NCBI GenBank assembly: GCA_946999045.1
Contig: CAMQBR010000006.1
Coordinates: 1 to 64,000 of the forward strand
Length of the DNA: 64,000 bases
Source of the DNA: an uncultured Prevotella sp.
Lineage (GTDB): Bacteria > Bacteroidota > Bacteroidia > Bacteroidales > Bacteroidaceae
Direction: 5' to 3'
The position numbers were made by a program, and so were the translations under genes. The notes below the pieces were generated by a model, which did not search any database, was not told where the DNA came from, and saw nothing but the letters and a program-made list of their open reading frames with translations. Shown piece by piece: positions 52,717 through 60,895 of the stretch (position 1 is the first letter of the stretch; each line of letters starts with the position of its first letter).

Positions 52717-54621
52717 TTAATATCCTGGATTCTGAACAATTTTAGTATTTCTCTTTACATCGTCCACTGGAATTGGCATGAGATAGTTAGTTGGACTTTC
52801 AAATTTGCGCTCAAACTGTATCTCTGTATCTTTAGCTAAATCTTCGATATTTTTGGCATCCATATTGAGTCCATGGGGTCTTGAACCTAAATATTTATCA
52901 GCCATCTTCCATCTACGCAAGTCCCAGAAAGTTTGATTTTCAAAGTACATTTCAATCATTCTTTCTTGTCTAACAATTTGTCTTAATTTGTTTTGATTAA
53001 GCTCTGCAATACCTTTCCATGATTGTTCAACAGTAGGAATACCTGCTCTTGTACGAACTTTGTTTAAGTACTCTTTAACAGTTTCTAAGTCTCCTGTTTC
53101 AACACAAGCTTCAGCATAGCCTAAGTACAAATCTGCTAATCGGATAATAGGCCAAGCATAGAACGGAGCACTTCCACTATTTGTTGAAACATGGTAGCCT
53201 GGTACGATACCTTTCTTATTTAGGTATGCTGAAGGCGCATAATTATTGGTGCGGTCATTACGTGCCGCATTTCCTCCTTTAATAAAGTTAAGTACTAATT
53301 TCCCTGTATTTTCATCTGTATTATATTTCTTATAGCTGGCATCGTCTTTATAGCCTCCATTACCATCGGTGCTGCTCATAATTTCAAAGAAACCTCCCTG
53401 GAAACCAATCCAAGCATAGAAACGAGGTTCTCTGTGCATATTAAACAGAATAGTTTTAGAACCAGGATCGCCATGAATGGAATCGCTGTCTGCAATGGTT
53501 GTGATGTTGTAGATATTTTTTCCTTTTGGAAAATCTGGATCTTCATCTATTGGCAAACCTTTATCTGTATAGAATCTCTTCAGCATTGCCATGGTTGGTG
53601 CGATACCATTCCATGACCAGTTGCCATTAAAAGGTAAGGTTTTGTTTTGAATACCGTATGGACCTTCATCTCTACTATCAGACCAAATAATCTCAGGATT
53701 AGCTGTTTGTAAGATAGTGTATCTCAAACGATGCTGTATAGGATTCTTAGGTTCTGTGTTGTTATAACCATCAAGGTTAAAATTAGTAGACATATACAAG
53801 CTGTGTCCAGCTTCTTCAGCTGCAGCAATAGCCTCTTTGTAAGCATTGCGTGCTTTTACCCATTTGTTGGCATCGTATGTCAATGGCATTAAAGGTTTGC
53901 CTTTATGATCTTTGAAGTTAGCATAAAACTCTTTGTTGCCATTAAATAATGGTGAAGCTGCATACAATAACATTTTTGCTTTAAGTGCCTTGGCAGCAAC
54001 ACTTGTTGCTAAACCAAAGTTATCATTTGTTCTTTTCTTTGGTAACTGTTTGGCTGCTTCGTCAAACTTCTTTGTAATGAAATCTACACACTCATCGTAT
54101 GGTGAACGAGGTAAATAAGAATCAGCTGGAGTATTTACCGAAGGCTCTTCTTTTACAAGGATGATTGGGCCATAGCTTTGACAAAGAAGAAAATGGTAAT
54201 ATGCTATTAAGAAATTAGCCTGTCCAATATAGTCTGCTTTTAGATTTTTGTCAAGTTCAGGAACTTTATCAATGTTATTGATAAGCAAATAACATTGCTT
54301 AATGCCAAGGAAAAGAGAGTTCCAATATGATATAACAGGGTCTGATGCAGAATATGTTCCTTTAGGAAATCTTGCAAATGTTTCATGCTCAAATGCTGTT
54401 ACGACTTCATCTGCTGTCATTAAATCGAGAGATGCAGATCCATGTCTTGCTTGTGGCATATACGCATAGCAAGAATAAAGGAAGCGTTTTGCAGCATTCC
54501 TATCAGCAAAGGCATCGTTTTCGTTTGCTTTTTCATCTGGCACAATATCCAAATAGTTACATGATGAAAGCGAAACCAAAGATAATGTCAGAATAAAAAG
54601 TATATGATGTAATTTATTCAT
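52717..54621 (-). CDS. SusD/RagB-family nutrient-binding lipoprotein
   Basis: A 634-residue SusD-like lipoprotein that caps its SusC partner at the outer membrane and captures ligand. The signal peptide has the lipobox SLSSC (Cys at about residue 21) followed by NYLDIVPDE, the standard SusD start. The N-terminal TPR-like region (FLYSCYAYMPQ, NFLIAYYHFLLCQ) and the C-terminal SusD domain ending RQERMIEMYFENQTFWDLRRW and NTKIVQNPGY are typical. It starts 17 bp after susC. The ligand is unknown: no glycosidase, sulfatase or peptidase gene is in the operon. Confidence 0.95.
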   Translation of the reverse strand: MNKLHHILFILTLSLVSLSSCNYLDIVPDEKANENDAFADRNAAKRFLYSCYAYMPQARHGSASLDLMTADEVVTAFEHETFARFPKGTYSASDPVISYWNSLFLGIKQCYLLINNIDKVPELDKNLKADYIGQANFLIAYYHFLLCQSYGPIILVKEEPSVNTPADSYLPRSPYDECVDFITKKFDEAAKQLPKKRTNDNFGLATSVAAKALKAKMLLYAASPLFNGNKEFYANFKDHKGKPLMPLTYDANKWVKARNAYKEAIAAAEEAGHSLYMSTNFNLDGYNNTEPKNPIQHRLRYTILQTANPEIIWSDSRDEGPYGIQNKTLPFNGNWSWNGIAPTMAMLKRFYTDKGLPIDEDPDFPKGKNIYNITTIADSDSIHGDPGSKTILFNMHREPRFYAWIGFQGGFFEIMSSTDGNGGYKDDASYKKYNTDENTGKLVLNFIKGGNAARNDRTNNYAPSAYLNKKGIVPGYHVSTNSGSAPFYAWPIIRLADLYLGYAEACVETGDLETVKEYLNKVRTRAGIPTVEQSWKGIAELNQNKLRQIVRQERMIEMYFENQTFWDLRRWKMADKYLGSRPHGLNMDAKNIEDLAKDTEIQFERKFESPTNYLMPIPVDDVKRNTKIVQNPGY

Positions 54622-54638
54622 TTTTTTTCTTGATGTTA

Positions 54639-57600
54639 TTAGTTATTAAATGTAATCTGTACACCGAGATTGACAACTCTCTGTGTTGGGTAGCTTAAGC
54701 CTTTACCACCACCCATTTCAGGGTCCCAGTATTTGAATGGTGAGAATGTTAACAAGTTAACACCACTTACATAGAAACGAGCTTTCTTGTAGGTGTAACC
54801 TACTTCTACATTCTTGAGCTTAAGGAATTGTGCATCACGCAACCAGAATGTTGAAGGTTGTGTGTTGTGGTTGTTGTCATTCTTTGTTATGCGTGGGTAT
54901 GCTGCTTTAGGATTTTGATTGGTATGAGACCAATAGTCATCAGCAATCCACTTCAATACATTACGATTGTATTGTGTTCCAAATGGAGCAAATCCACTTA
55001 ACATCATAGATGTATTGCATACGCCTTGGAAGAAGAATGAGAAATCCCAGTGCTTGTAAGAGATAGATGGACCAAAGCCATAAATAATTTCAGGAACAGT
55101 AGGATAGCCTAATTGTATCTTGTCTTCACTGGTAATCTTGTTATCATATTTACCATTCTCATCAGGCTGGTCTACATATTTGATGTCGCCTGGGGCTATA
55201 CGTATGTTACCTAACTGAGATACAGGACTATGGGCGATGTCAGCCTCGTCTATGTACAATCCGTTAGCCACATAACCAAAGATGGCTTCTGCTGAACGTC
55301 CAATCATACTTTGTGATGGGCGCAAACCTGGGGCTTCATCATATTCGATAATACGGTTACGAGAGAAGGTAAAAGTACCCTTAAATTGAATGGCTAAGTC
55401 TTTGTTGATAACTTTACCATAATCCATGGCTAAATCAAAGCCCCAGTTTTTAACCTTTGCAAGGTTACCAAATACTTTAGTGCGCCCTGTTCCTAAATAA
55501 TTAGGAATAGATTGCCGTTGCTGGAAGATGTTGCTTCTTATTTCGTTAAATACATCAAAGTTAATATTCAATGCACGGAATAGTTGCATGTCAAATCCAA
55601 CATTGAGCTTTCTACCCACTTCCCATGTTATACTTTTGTTTTCAAATCGGGTATAAACAGGACCTTTCAGTGTTGTTTGTTGTCTGTCTCCTGTTGTAAA
55701 CTCTGTTTTGTTGTCTTGTAAAGTGATATCAGACATGTACAAGAAACGTTCGCCACGTAATTGGTCGTTACCTACAAGTCCGTATGATGCTCGTAATTTC
55801 AAGTTGCTTACTGTATTAGCCAATGACTCCCAGAATTTTTCCTGTGAGATATTCCAACCAATAGCGACAGATGGGAAGAACCCCCAGCGGTGTCCAGGTG
55901 CAAAGTTCTCAGAACCATTGTATCCAGCATTAACTTCTACCATATATTTGTTGTCGTACGAATAAGATGCACGTGCTGCAAATCCCATTTTACGTTGTGG
56001 TAATGAGGCAATAAGTCCATTTGGTACGTTGTTGTTGTATTGGTCAATATTCCAAAGCAATAAAGCTCCAATATTGTGTTTTCCAAATGTGGTGTTATAG
56101 TCAAAGAACGACTGAACATAAAATCTACGATCGCCAGCTGTGCTAGAATTGGTAGATAATACAGGCTTTGTAGGTGTTCCATCGAATGGCTTATCTACGA
56201 CAGTGTAGCTACCATCGGGATTTTTCTTGAACGAATCTAACACATATTTGTTATATGGTTGCTCACGATTAGTTGTTGTACGGTTCCAGTTTTTATAAGA
56301 AATAAGAGCCTTGAAACGCAAACCTTTCAATAGCATATCTAACTTTTGCTCGAAAACAACATTGGCAATAACAGTGCTTTCAAACATATCTTGATAGCCT
56401 TGTGTGAGTCGAGCTAATGGGTTTTGAGCACCTTGAGTGTTTCCTCCTTTCCATGCACCCCAATGTACCCAAGCATCTGAACCTTGAGGGTAGCAGGTAG
56501 GGAAATCTACAGGGTTAGAGTTCATAACATCTGAGTAAAGTGATTTTACATCTATTTTAGGTTGTCTCAAATCATTGAGTTGTACATTCAAACGCAATGA
56601 AATGGTAGAACTCTTGCTCATGTGGAAATCGATGTTGTTTTGGAATGTATACTTCAAATAGTCTATATTATTTCTGTAAGAGAACAATTTAGAAGCTACA
56701 TTCTTTATCATACCTGTTTCATGGTTTGCGCCAATGTTCATAAAGTATGTAATTTTTTTCGTACCTCCACGAATATTAAAGTTGGCTTTTTGGTTAAATG
56801 CAGCCTCTTTGAATATCTCGTTATACCAATCTACATCTGGATAAATGTATTTGTTTACATGATTGCGTGTATTGATAATTTGTTCGGTAGTATACAATGT
56901 ATTACCAGACGATTCTCCCGTCACAGCCTCATTAAACATTTCCATGTATTGAGCACCATCTACAAACTTAGGAACCTTAGTAGGTTGTGTCATATTAGCT
57001 TCTACACGTACACCAATGATAGGCTTCTCAAGGTTAGCACCGCTCTTAGTTGTAATAATCATTACGCCATTAGCACCACGTGTACCATACATGGCGGTAG
57101 CGGTAGCATCTTTCAAGATAGAGAAGCTTTCTATAATCTCTGGGTCTAAGGAATTTAAGTCGGAAGCCGATACTTCAACACCATCTACAATAATCAATGG
57201 GGATGTCATACCACTGATGGTAGAAATACCACGAATGTAGAAATTTGAAGCATTGCTACCAGGTTGTCCACTACGCTGGAAAGCAACGACACCTGCTAAA
57301 CGTCCTGCAAAAGCGTTAGAGAGGTTAGATGATGGAACAACTAAGTCTTTTGGCCTTACTGTTTGTATAGATCCAACAATACTTGCTTTCTTTTGCCCTG
57401 TTCCAAAAGCTGTGATTACCACTTCGTTAAGTGTTTTGTTGTCAGGCTTTAAGTTAACAGTGAGTGAATGCTGTTTTCCTACTTTTACTTCATAATCAGC
57501 ATAACCGATATAAGAAAATTGAATTACATCGTTAGGCGAGGCTTTAATAGAAAACTTACCATTGGCATCAGTAATTGTTCCAGTGTTTGAGTTTCCTTTA

Positions 57601-57770
57601 ATCCTTACCGTAACGCCTATTACAGGTTGGTTGGCTTCGTCAAGAACAATACCTGTGATTTGGTGTGCTTGCTGAGCTGCCAATGCTATGTTAGTATCTG
57701 CTAAACTTATTGAAGGTGAAACAGATAAACCAAGACATAGCAATACTAAAAAAACATTTTTTTTATCCAT
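54639..57770 (-). CDS. SusC/RagA-family TonB-dependent outer-membrane transporter
   Basis: A 1043-residue SusC-type transporter that imports oligosaccharides or peptides with TonB energy. A signal peptide (about 1-25) is followed by a carboxypeptidase-regulatory-like domain (GIVLDEANQPVIGVTVRIKG, about 40-59). Next come the plug with TAFGTGQKKASIVGS and PLIIVDGVEVS, the SusC-specific ATAMYGTRGANGVMIITTK, and then the beta-barrel to the C-terminal aromatic strand (RVVNLGVQITFNN). It heads susC-susD-lipoprotein. No anti-sigma, ECF or hybrid two-component regulator adjoins it. Repeat copy H lies only about 45 bp upstream of its start. Confidence 0.96.
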   Translation of the reverse strand: MDKKNVFLVLLCLGLSVSPSISLADTNIALAAQQAHQITGIVLDEANQPVIGVTVRIKGNSNTGTITDANGKFSIKASPNDVIQFSYIGYADYEVKVGKQHSLTVNLKPDNKTLNEVVITAFGTGQKKASIVGSIQTVRPKDLVVPSSNLSNAFAGRLAGVVAFQRSGQPGSNASNFYIRGISTISGMTSPLIIVDGVEVSASDLNSLDPEIIESFSILKDATATAMYGTRGANGVMIITTKSGANLEKPIIGVRVEANMTQPTKVPKFVDGAQYMEMFNEAVTGESSGNTLYTTEQIINTRNHVNKYIYPDVDWYNEIFKEAAFNQKANFNIRGGTKKITYFMNIGANHETGMIKNVASKLFSYRNNIDYLKYTFQNNIDFHMSKSSTISLRLNVQLNDLRQPKIDVKSLYSDVMNSNPVDFPTCYPQGSDAWVHWGAWKGGNTQGAQNPLARLTQGYQDMFESTVIANVVFEQKLDMLLKGLRFKALISYKNWNRTTTNREQPYNKYVLDSFKKNPDGSYTVVDKPFDGTPTKPVLSTNSSTAGDRRFYVQSFFDYNTTFGKHNIGALLLWNIDQYNNNVPNGLIASLPQRKMGFAARASYSYDNKYMVEVNAGYNGSENFAPGHRWGFFPSVAIGWNISQEKFWESLANTVSNLKLRASYGLVGNDQLRGERFLYMSDITLQDNKTEFTTGDRQQTTLKGPVYTRFENKSITWEVGRKLNVGFDMQLFRALNINFDVFNEIRSNIFQQRQSIPNYLGTGRTKVFGNLAKVKNWGFDLAMDYGKVINKDLAIQFKGTFTFSRNRIIEYDEAPGLRPSQSMIGRSAEAIFGYVANGLYIDEADIAHSPVSQLGNIRIAPGDIKYVDQPDENGKYDNKITSEDKIQLGYPTVPEIIYGFGPSISYKHWDFSFFFQGVCNTSMMLSGFAPFGTQYNRNVLKWIADDYWSHTNQNPKAAYPRITKNDNNHNTQPSTFWLRDAQFLKLKNVEVGYTYKKARFYVSGVNLLTFSPFKYWDPEMGGGKGLSYPTQRVVNLGVQITFNN

Positions 57771-57814
57771 GCTTATTGCATTACTTTTTAGATTGTTAAA
57801 TTATTTTTGTTTAG

Positions 57815-58009
57815 ACTGGTTCTATAAACTATCTTTGTTAAATTTTGAGCTTATTTTTAGGTCAAAATGTAAAAGAGGGTGAAAGTGCATAGTGGGCTAT
57901 ATAATTGCGCAAGCTTATATTTTGAGCAGAAAAGAAGCCAAACGATAACAAAACGTATTTCATAAAATTTACTTACAATATACGGTGGTAATTTATAGAA
58001 CCAGCCTTT
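57815..58009 (+). repeat. MITE-like repeat, copy H
   Basis: Plus orientation. The left end is ACTGGTTCTATAAACTATC, the central hairpin is decayed (GCATAGTGGGCTATAT), and the right end is TACGGTGGTAATTTATAGAACC with AGCC. It lies in the upstream region of the SusC gene, so it occupies the place where that operon's promoter would be. Confidence 0.85.
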
Positions 58010-58650
58010 TATTATTTAATTAATAGATTACAGTGTATCTCATCATATCCTTTAAGGCTATTTGTGAGATTTAGATTTTTCGATGGCAAAACTAATAAAA
58101 TATATTAACGTTTTGTTTTTTTTGTGTTAAAAAATGTTATCTGCGTTTTTGAGACGAAATAAAAAGTATTTTGAACCATTATACAATAATGTTGTTACAC
58201 ATTTTTCGCAATTAGTTTCATATTTTTTTGAGAGGAAGATTTATAAATTGTAGGCGTAAGATACTTTTGGGGCATCATTGTAATTTGAGAGAAATAGTCT
58301 CTTAACTTTATGATGATATATATATGATGATATCTTATGGATGTTGTAAGACACGTAATGCACATATATTATATATAGATAGAAAACATATATTGATATT
58401 TTTTTTGTAAAATGACAGCATGATGACATTTCCTTAAAACTTTTTATAGAAGGCTATGAGTAATCATAAAGTTTAAAGCTCAATGTTTAAAGTGAAAGTC
58501 TAATGGCTTGACTTTTCTATCTCATTAACTCCTTCAATAACTTAATAACTTATCCCCCCCCCCTTTATTTTCTGTTGGAATAGCTTGTTAAATATTTGTA
58601 AATTTTCTGTCTACTTTGCCCATTATAGTGCACTGTTATTATAAAATGTG
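58010..58650. other. Intergenic AT-rich region upstream of the rplM leader
   Basis: About 640 bp with no supported gene. It contains a T8 tract, a C10 tract (about 58553-58562) just after repeated AACTxxTTAATAACTTA-type units (about 58523-58552), and TATATATA-rich stretches near 58315-58385. A short minus-strand open frame at 58241-58429 shows no protein-like features. Confidence 0.5.
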
Positions 58651-58803
58651 TAATTTTGTAGACCGATTATTTCGGGGATGAACTTAGAGTCCCCTGTATG
58701 GGAGTGTTAATAGTGATACTTTTGGCCGAGTAACACGGTTAGAGAATCGCCTGTACATGAGTGAAATAAAAAATGTTTTTTAGTAGTAAAAATAAGAAGT
58801 TTA
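58651..58803 (+). promoter_or_regulatory. Putative promoter -7 box and structured leader of the rplM operon
   Basis: TAATTTTG at 58651-58658 resembles a -7 box, though the -33 is unclear. The following 145 nt can pair in several ways: CCGA/TCGG at 58663-58675, and GGGGA (58674-58678) with TCCCC (58690-58694), which competes with CCC-GGG at 58692-58702. It also holds two related 20-mers sharing CCTGTA and GAGTG (58687-58706 and 58744-58763, 15/20 identical). This looks like an autogenous ribosomal-protein leader; that role is inferred. Confidence 0.5.
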
Positions 58804-59265
58804 ATGAACACTTTAAGTTACAAAACTATTTCTATTAATAAGGAAATGGCAAAGAAAGGGTGGGTTGTAGTAGATGCAACCGACCAGATTGTTGGTCGGC
58901 TTTGCTCTAAAGTGGCTAAGTTGCTGCGTGGCAAATACAAACCAACTTTTACTCCTCATGTAGATTGTGGAGACAACGTTATTATTATCAATGCAGGGAA
59001 GGTAAGATTCTCTGGCAAGAAAGAAACCGATAAGATTTACACACGTTATACCGGTTATCCTGGTGGGCAGCGTTTCAATACTCCTGCTGACCTTCGTACC
59101 CGCAAAAATGGTATTGACAAAATTATTCGCCATGCCGTAAAAGGTATGTTGCCAAAAGGTCCTTTAGGTCGTTCTCTCTTGAACAACCTCTATGTATTTG
59201 AAGGTGCTGAGCATGATAAGGCAGCTCAACAACCTAAGGCAATTGATATTAACCAGTATAAATAA
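58804..59265 (+). CDS. rplM: 50S ribosomal protein L13
   Basis: L13 is an early-assembling 50S protein. The 153-residue sequence shows WVVVDATDQIVGRLCSKVAK (about residues 18-37), the conserved HVDCGDNVIIINA and YTGYPGG, and the ending QPKAIDINQYK typical of Bacteroidetes L13. The start MNTLSYKTIS matches that group. It heads rplM-rpsI-rpsB-tsf; rpsI follows 9 bp later. The preceding structured leader suggests autoregulation. Confidence 0.97.
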   Translation: MNTLSYKTISINKEMAKKGWVVVDATDQIVGRLCSKVAKLLRGKYKPTFTPHVDCGDNVIIINAGKVRFSGKKETDKIYTRYTGYPGGQRFNTPADLRTRKNGIDKIIRHAVKGMLPKGPLGRSLLNNLYVFEGAEHDKAAQQPKAIDINQYK

Positions 59266-59274
59266 TAAGGAAAC

Positions 59275-59661
59275 ATGGAAATAATTAACGCAATAGGTCG
59301 CCGTAAGAGCGCTGTAGCTCGTGTTTATTTCACAGAGGGTAGCGGTAAAATTACTATTAACAAGAAAGATATTGAGACTTATTTCCCATCGGCTATCTTA
59401 CGCTATGTGGTTAAGCAGCCATTGGCAGCTCTTGAGGCTGAAGGTAAATACGATATTAAAGTTAATCTTGACGGTGGAGGGTACACTGGTCAGAGCCAAG
59501 CTCTCCGCCTTGCCATTGCTCGAGCTCTTGTAAAGATTAACGCAGAAGATAAGAAGACATTGAAAAATCATGGCTTCTTAACTCGCGATAGTCGTGCTGT
59601 TGAGCGTAAGAAGCCAGGACGTCCAAAGGCTCGTCGTCGCTTCCAGTTCAGTAAGCGTTAG
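59275..59661 (+). CDS. rpsI: 30S ribosomal protein S9
   Basis: S9 sits at the head of the 30S subunit with its C-terminal tail near the P-site tRNA. The 128-residue protein has the family start NAIGRRKSAVARVYF, the middle GQSQALRLAIARAL, and the invariant basic tail RPKARRRFQFSKR. It starts 9 bp after rplM. An inverted T/A-rich repeat follows immediately after its stop. Confidence 0.98.
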   Translation: MEIINAIGRRKSAVARVYFTEGSGKITINKKDIETYFPSAILRYVVKQPLAALEAEGKYDIKVNLDGGGYTGQSQALRLAIARALVKINAEDKKTLKNHGFLTRDSRAVERKKPGRPKARRRFQFSKR

Positions 59662-59815
59662 TTTTTTTTAGTTTGTTAGTTTTTTTAGTTGATAAGTTTT
59701 TATGGTTGCCTGTTATGGATGCCGTAAATAAATACAAGGCATCTTGTACGTAAAGAGATAACAATAAATCAAAACCTCAATCAAAAAACTAACAAATTCA
59801 AAAAAAAACTCAGTT
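59657..59815. repeat. Inverted TTAGTTTGTTAG-type repeat between rpsI and rpsB
   Basis: A left arm (about 59657-59690, GTTAGTTTTTTTTAG then TTTGTTAGTTTTTTTAG) is inverted at 59784-59814 (ACTAACAAATTC, AAAAAAAAACTC). The arms enclose about 95 bp with a hairpin GATGCC (59717-59722)/GGCATC (59737-59743). It resembles the array-flanked insert in the frd operon but holds no gene. It could also act as a terminator or RNA-processing signal inside the operon. Confidence 0.6.
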
Positions 59816-59914
59816 TAGTATCTAAATCACCTCGATTTTCATTTCTCATGGGACTACCCGGTGATTGGTTCTGATCAACTAAAAAGAAAGTAAACAAATA
59901 AACAAAAGAAAAAA

Positions 59915-60760
59915 ATGTCAAGAACAAATTTTGACCAACTGTTAAAGGCAGGTACACACTTTGGACACCTTCGCCGTAAATGGAATCCAGCAATGGCTCC
60001 TTATATCTTCATGGAGCGCAATGGTATTCACATTATTGACTTAAATAAAACTATCGTAAAAATAGACGAGGCAGCTGAGGCTTTGAAGCAAATAGCAAAG
60101 TCTGGCAAGAAGATTTTGTTTGTCGCTACTAAAAAACAAGCTAAGGCCATTGTAGCAGAAAAGGCTACATCAGTAAATATGCCATACGTTATTGAGCGTT
60201 GGGCTGGTGGTATGCTCACCAACTTCCCTACTATTCGTAAGGCTGTTAAGAAAATGGCAAACATTGATAAGTTGATGAACGACGGAACTTTTGCTAACAT
60301 CTCTAAGCGTGAGCTGTTGCAGATTACACGTCAACGCACTAAGTTAGAGAAAAACTTAGGTTCTATTGCTGACCTTACTCGTCTGCCAGCTGCATTGTTC
60401 GTAGTAGACGTAACCAAAGAGCATATTGCTGTTAAGGAAGCTAACCGCTTGGGTATTCCTGTATTTGGTACAGTAGATACCAATTCAGATCCTCGCAATG
60501 TAGATTTCGTTATCCCTGCTAACGATGACGCTAAAGATTCTATTGAGGTAATCTTGACAGCTTGCTGCCAGGCTATTACTGAAGGATTGGAAGAGCGCAA
60601 GGCAGAGAAAGCTGACGAGAAAGCTGCTGCAGAGCAAAAAGAAGAGGCTGCAGAGGTTAAAACAAAGCGCAAAGCTGCTCGTAAAGATACAAACAAAGCA
60701 GAAGAAGCACCTATAAAGGAAGACGCAAAAGCTGAGACTGAAGCTCCTGCTGCTGAATAA
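59915..60760 (+). CDS. rpsB: 30S ribosomal protein S2
   Basis: S2 joins the 30S late and binds near S1 and the mRNA exit. The family core is complete: LLKAGTHFGHLRRKWNP (residues about 10-26), ERWAGGMLTNFPTIRKAV (about 93-110), and PVFGTVDTNSDPRNVDFVIPAND (split over the conserved C-terminal strand). The last 55 residues form an Ala/Glu/Lys-rich low-complexity tail that makes the protein (281 residues) longer than E. coli S2 (about 241). tsf follows after a structured gap. Confidence 0.98.
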   Translation: MSRTNFDQLLKAGTHFGHLRRKWNPAMAPYIFMERNGIHIIDLNKTIVKIDEAAEALKQIAKSGKKILFVATKKQAKAIVAEKATSVNMPYVIERWAGGMLTNFPTIRKAVKKMANIDKLMNDGTFANISKRELLQITRQRTKLEKNLGSIADLTRLPAALFVVDVTKEHIAVKEANRLGIPVFGTVDTNSDPRNVDFVIPANDDAKDSIEVILTACCQAITEGLEERKAEKADEKAAAEQKEEAAEVKTKRKAARKDTNKAEEAPIKEDAKAETEAPAAE

Positions 60761-60770
60761 ATAAAGTAGA

Positions 60771-60852
60771 TAGAGGGGAATGAAGAATGCTTGGTATGTA
60801 ATCTGGTAAAGATACCTACGGATGCAGTCTTCGTTCTTCTCTATTCTTTTTT
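60771..60852 (+). terminator. Structured intercistronic hairpin between rpsB and tsf
   Basis: An imperfect long stem (TAGAGGGGAATGAAGA at 60771-60786 with TCTTCGTTCTTCTCTA at 60829-60842) encloses a smaller stem (GGTAT/ATACC). It is followed by TTCTTTTTT. It could partly terminate transcription and so lower tsf relative to the ribosomal proteins; this is inferred. Confidence 0.6.
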
Positions 60853-60895
60853 ACATGGACAAAAGTATTAACCCCAATAAATAATTTTTAATATT

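Noticed and set aside
56622..57149. 175-codon plus-strand open frame opposite the SusC plug domain
   Set aside because: Antisense to a strongly conserved coding region, with no start context or family resemblance.
1461..58009. Insertion sequences encoding transposases
   Set aside because: No transposase-like frame was found within or near any repeat copy; the copies are too short to code for one.
58651..58803. tRNA or small stable RNA gene upstream of rplM
   Set aside because: The local hairpins do not form a cloverleaf and lack anticodon/T-arm signatures; a leader is more likely.
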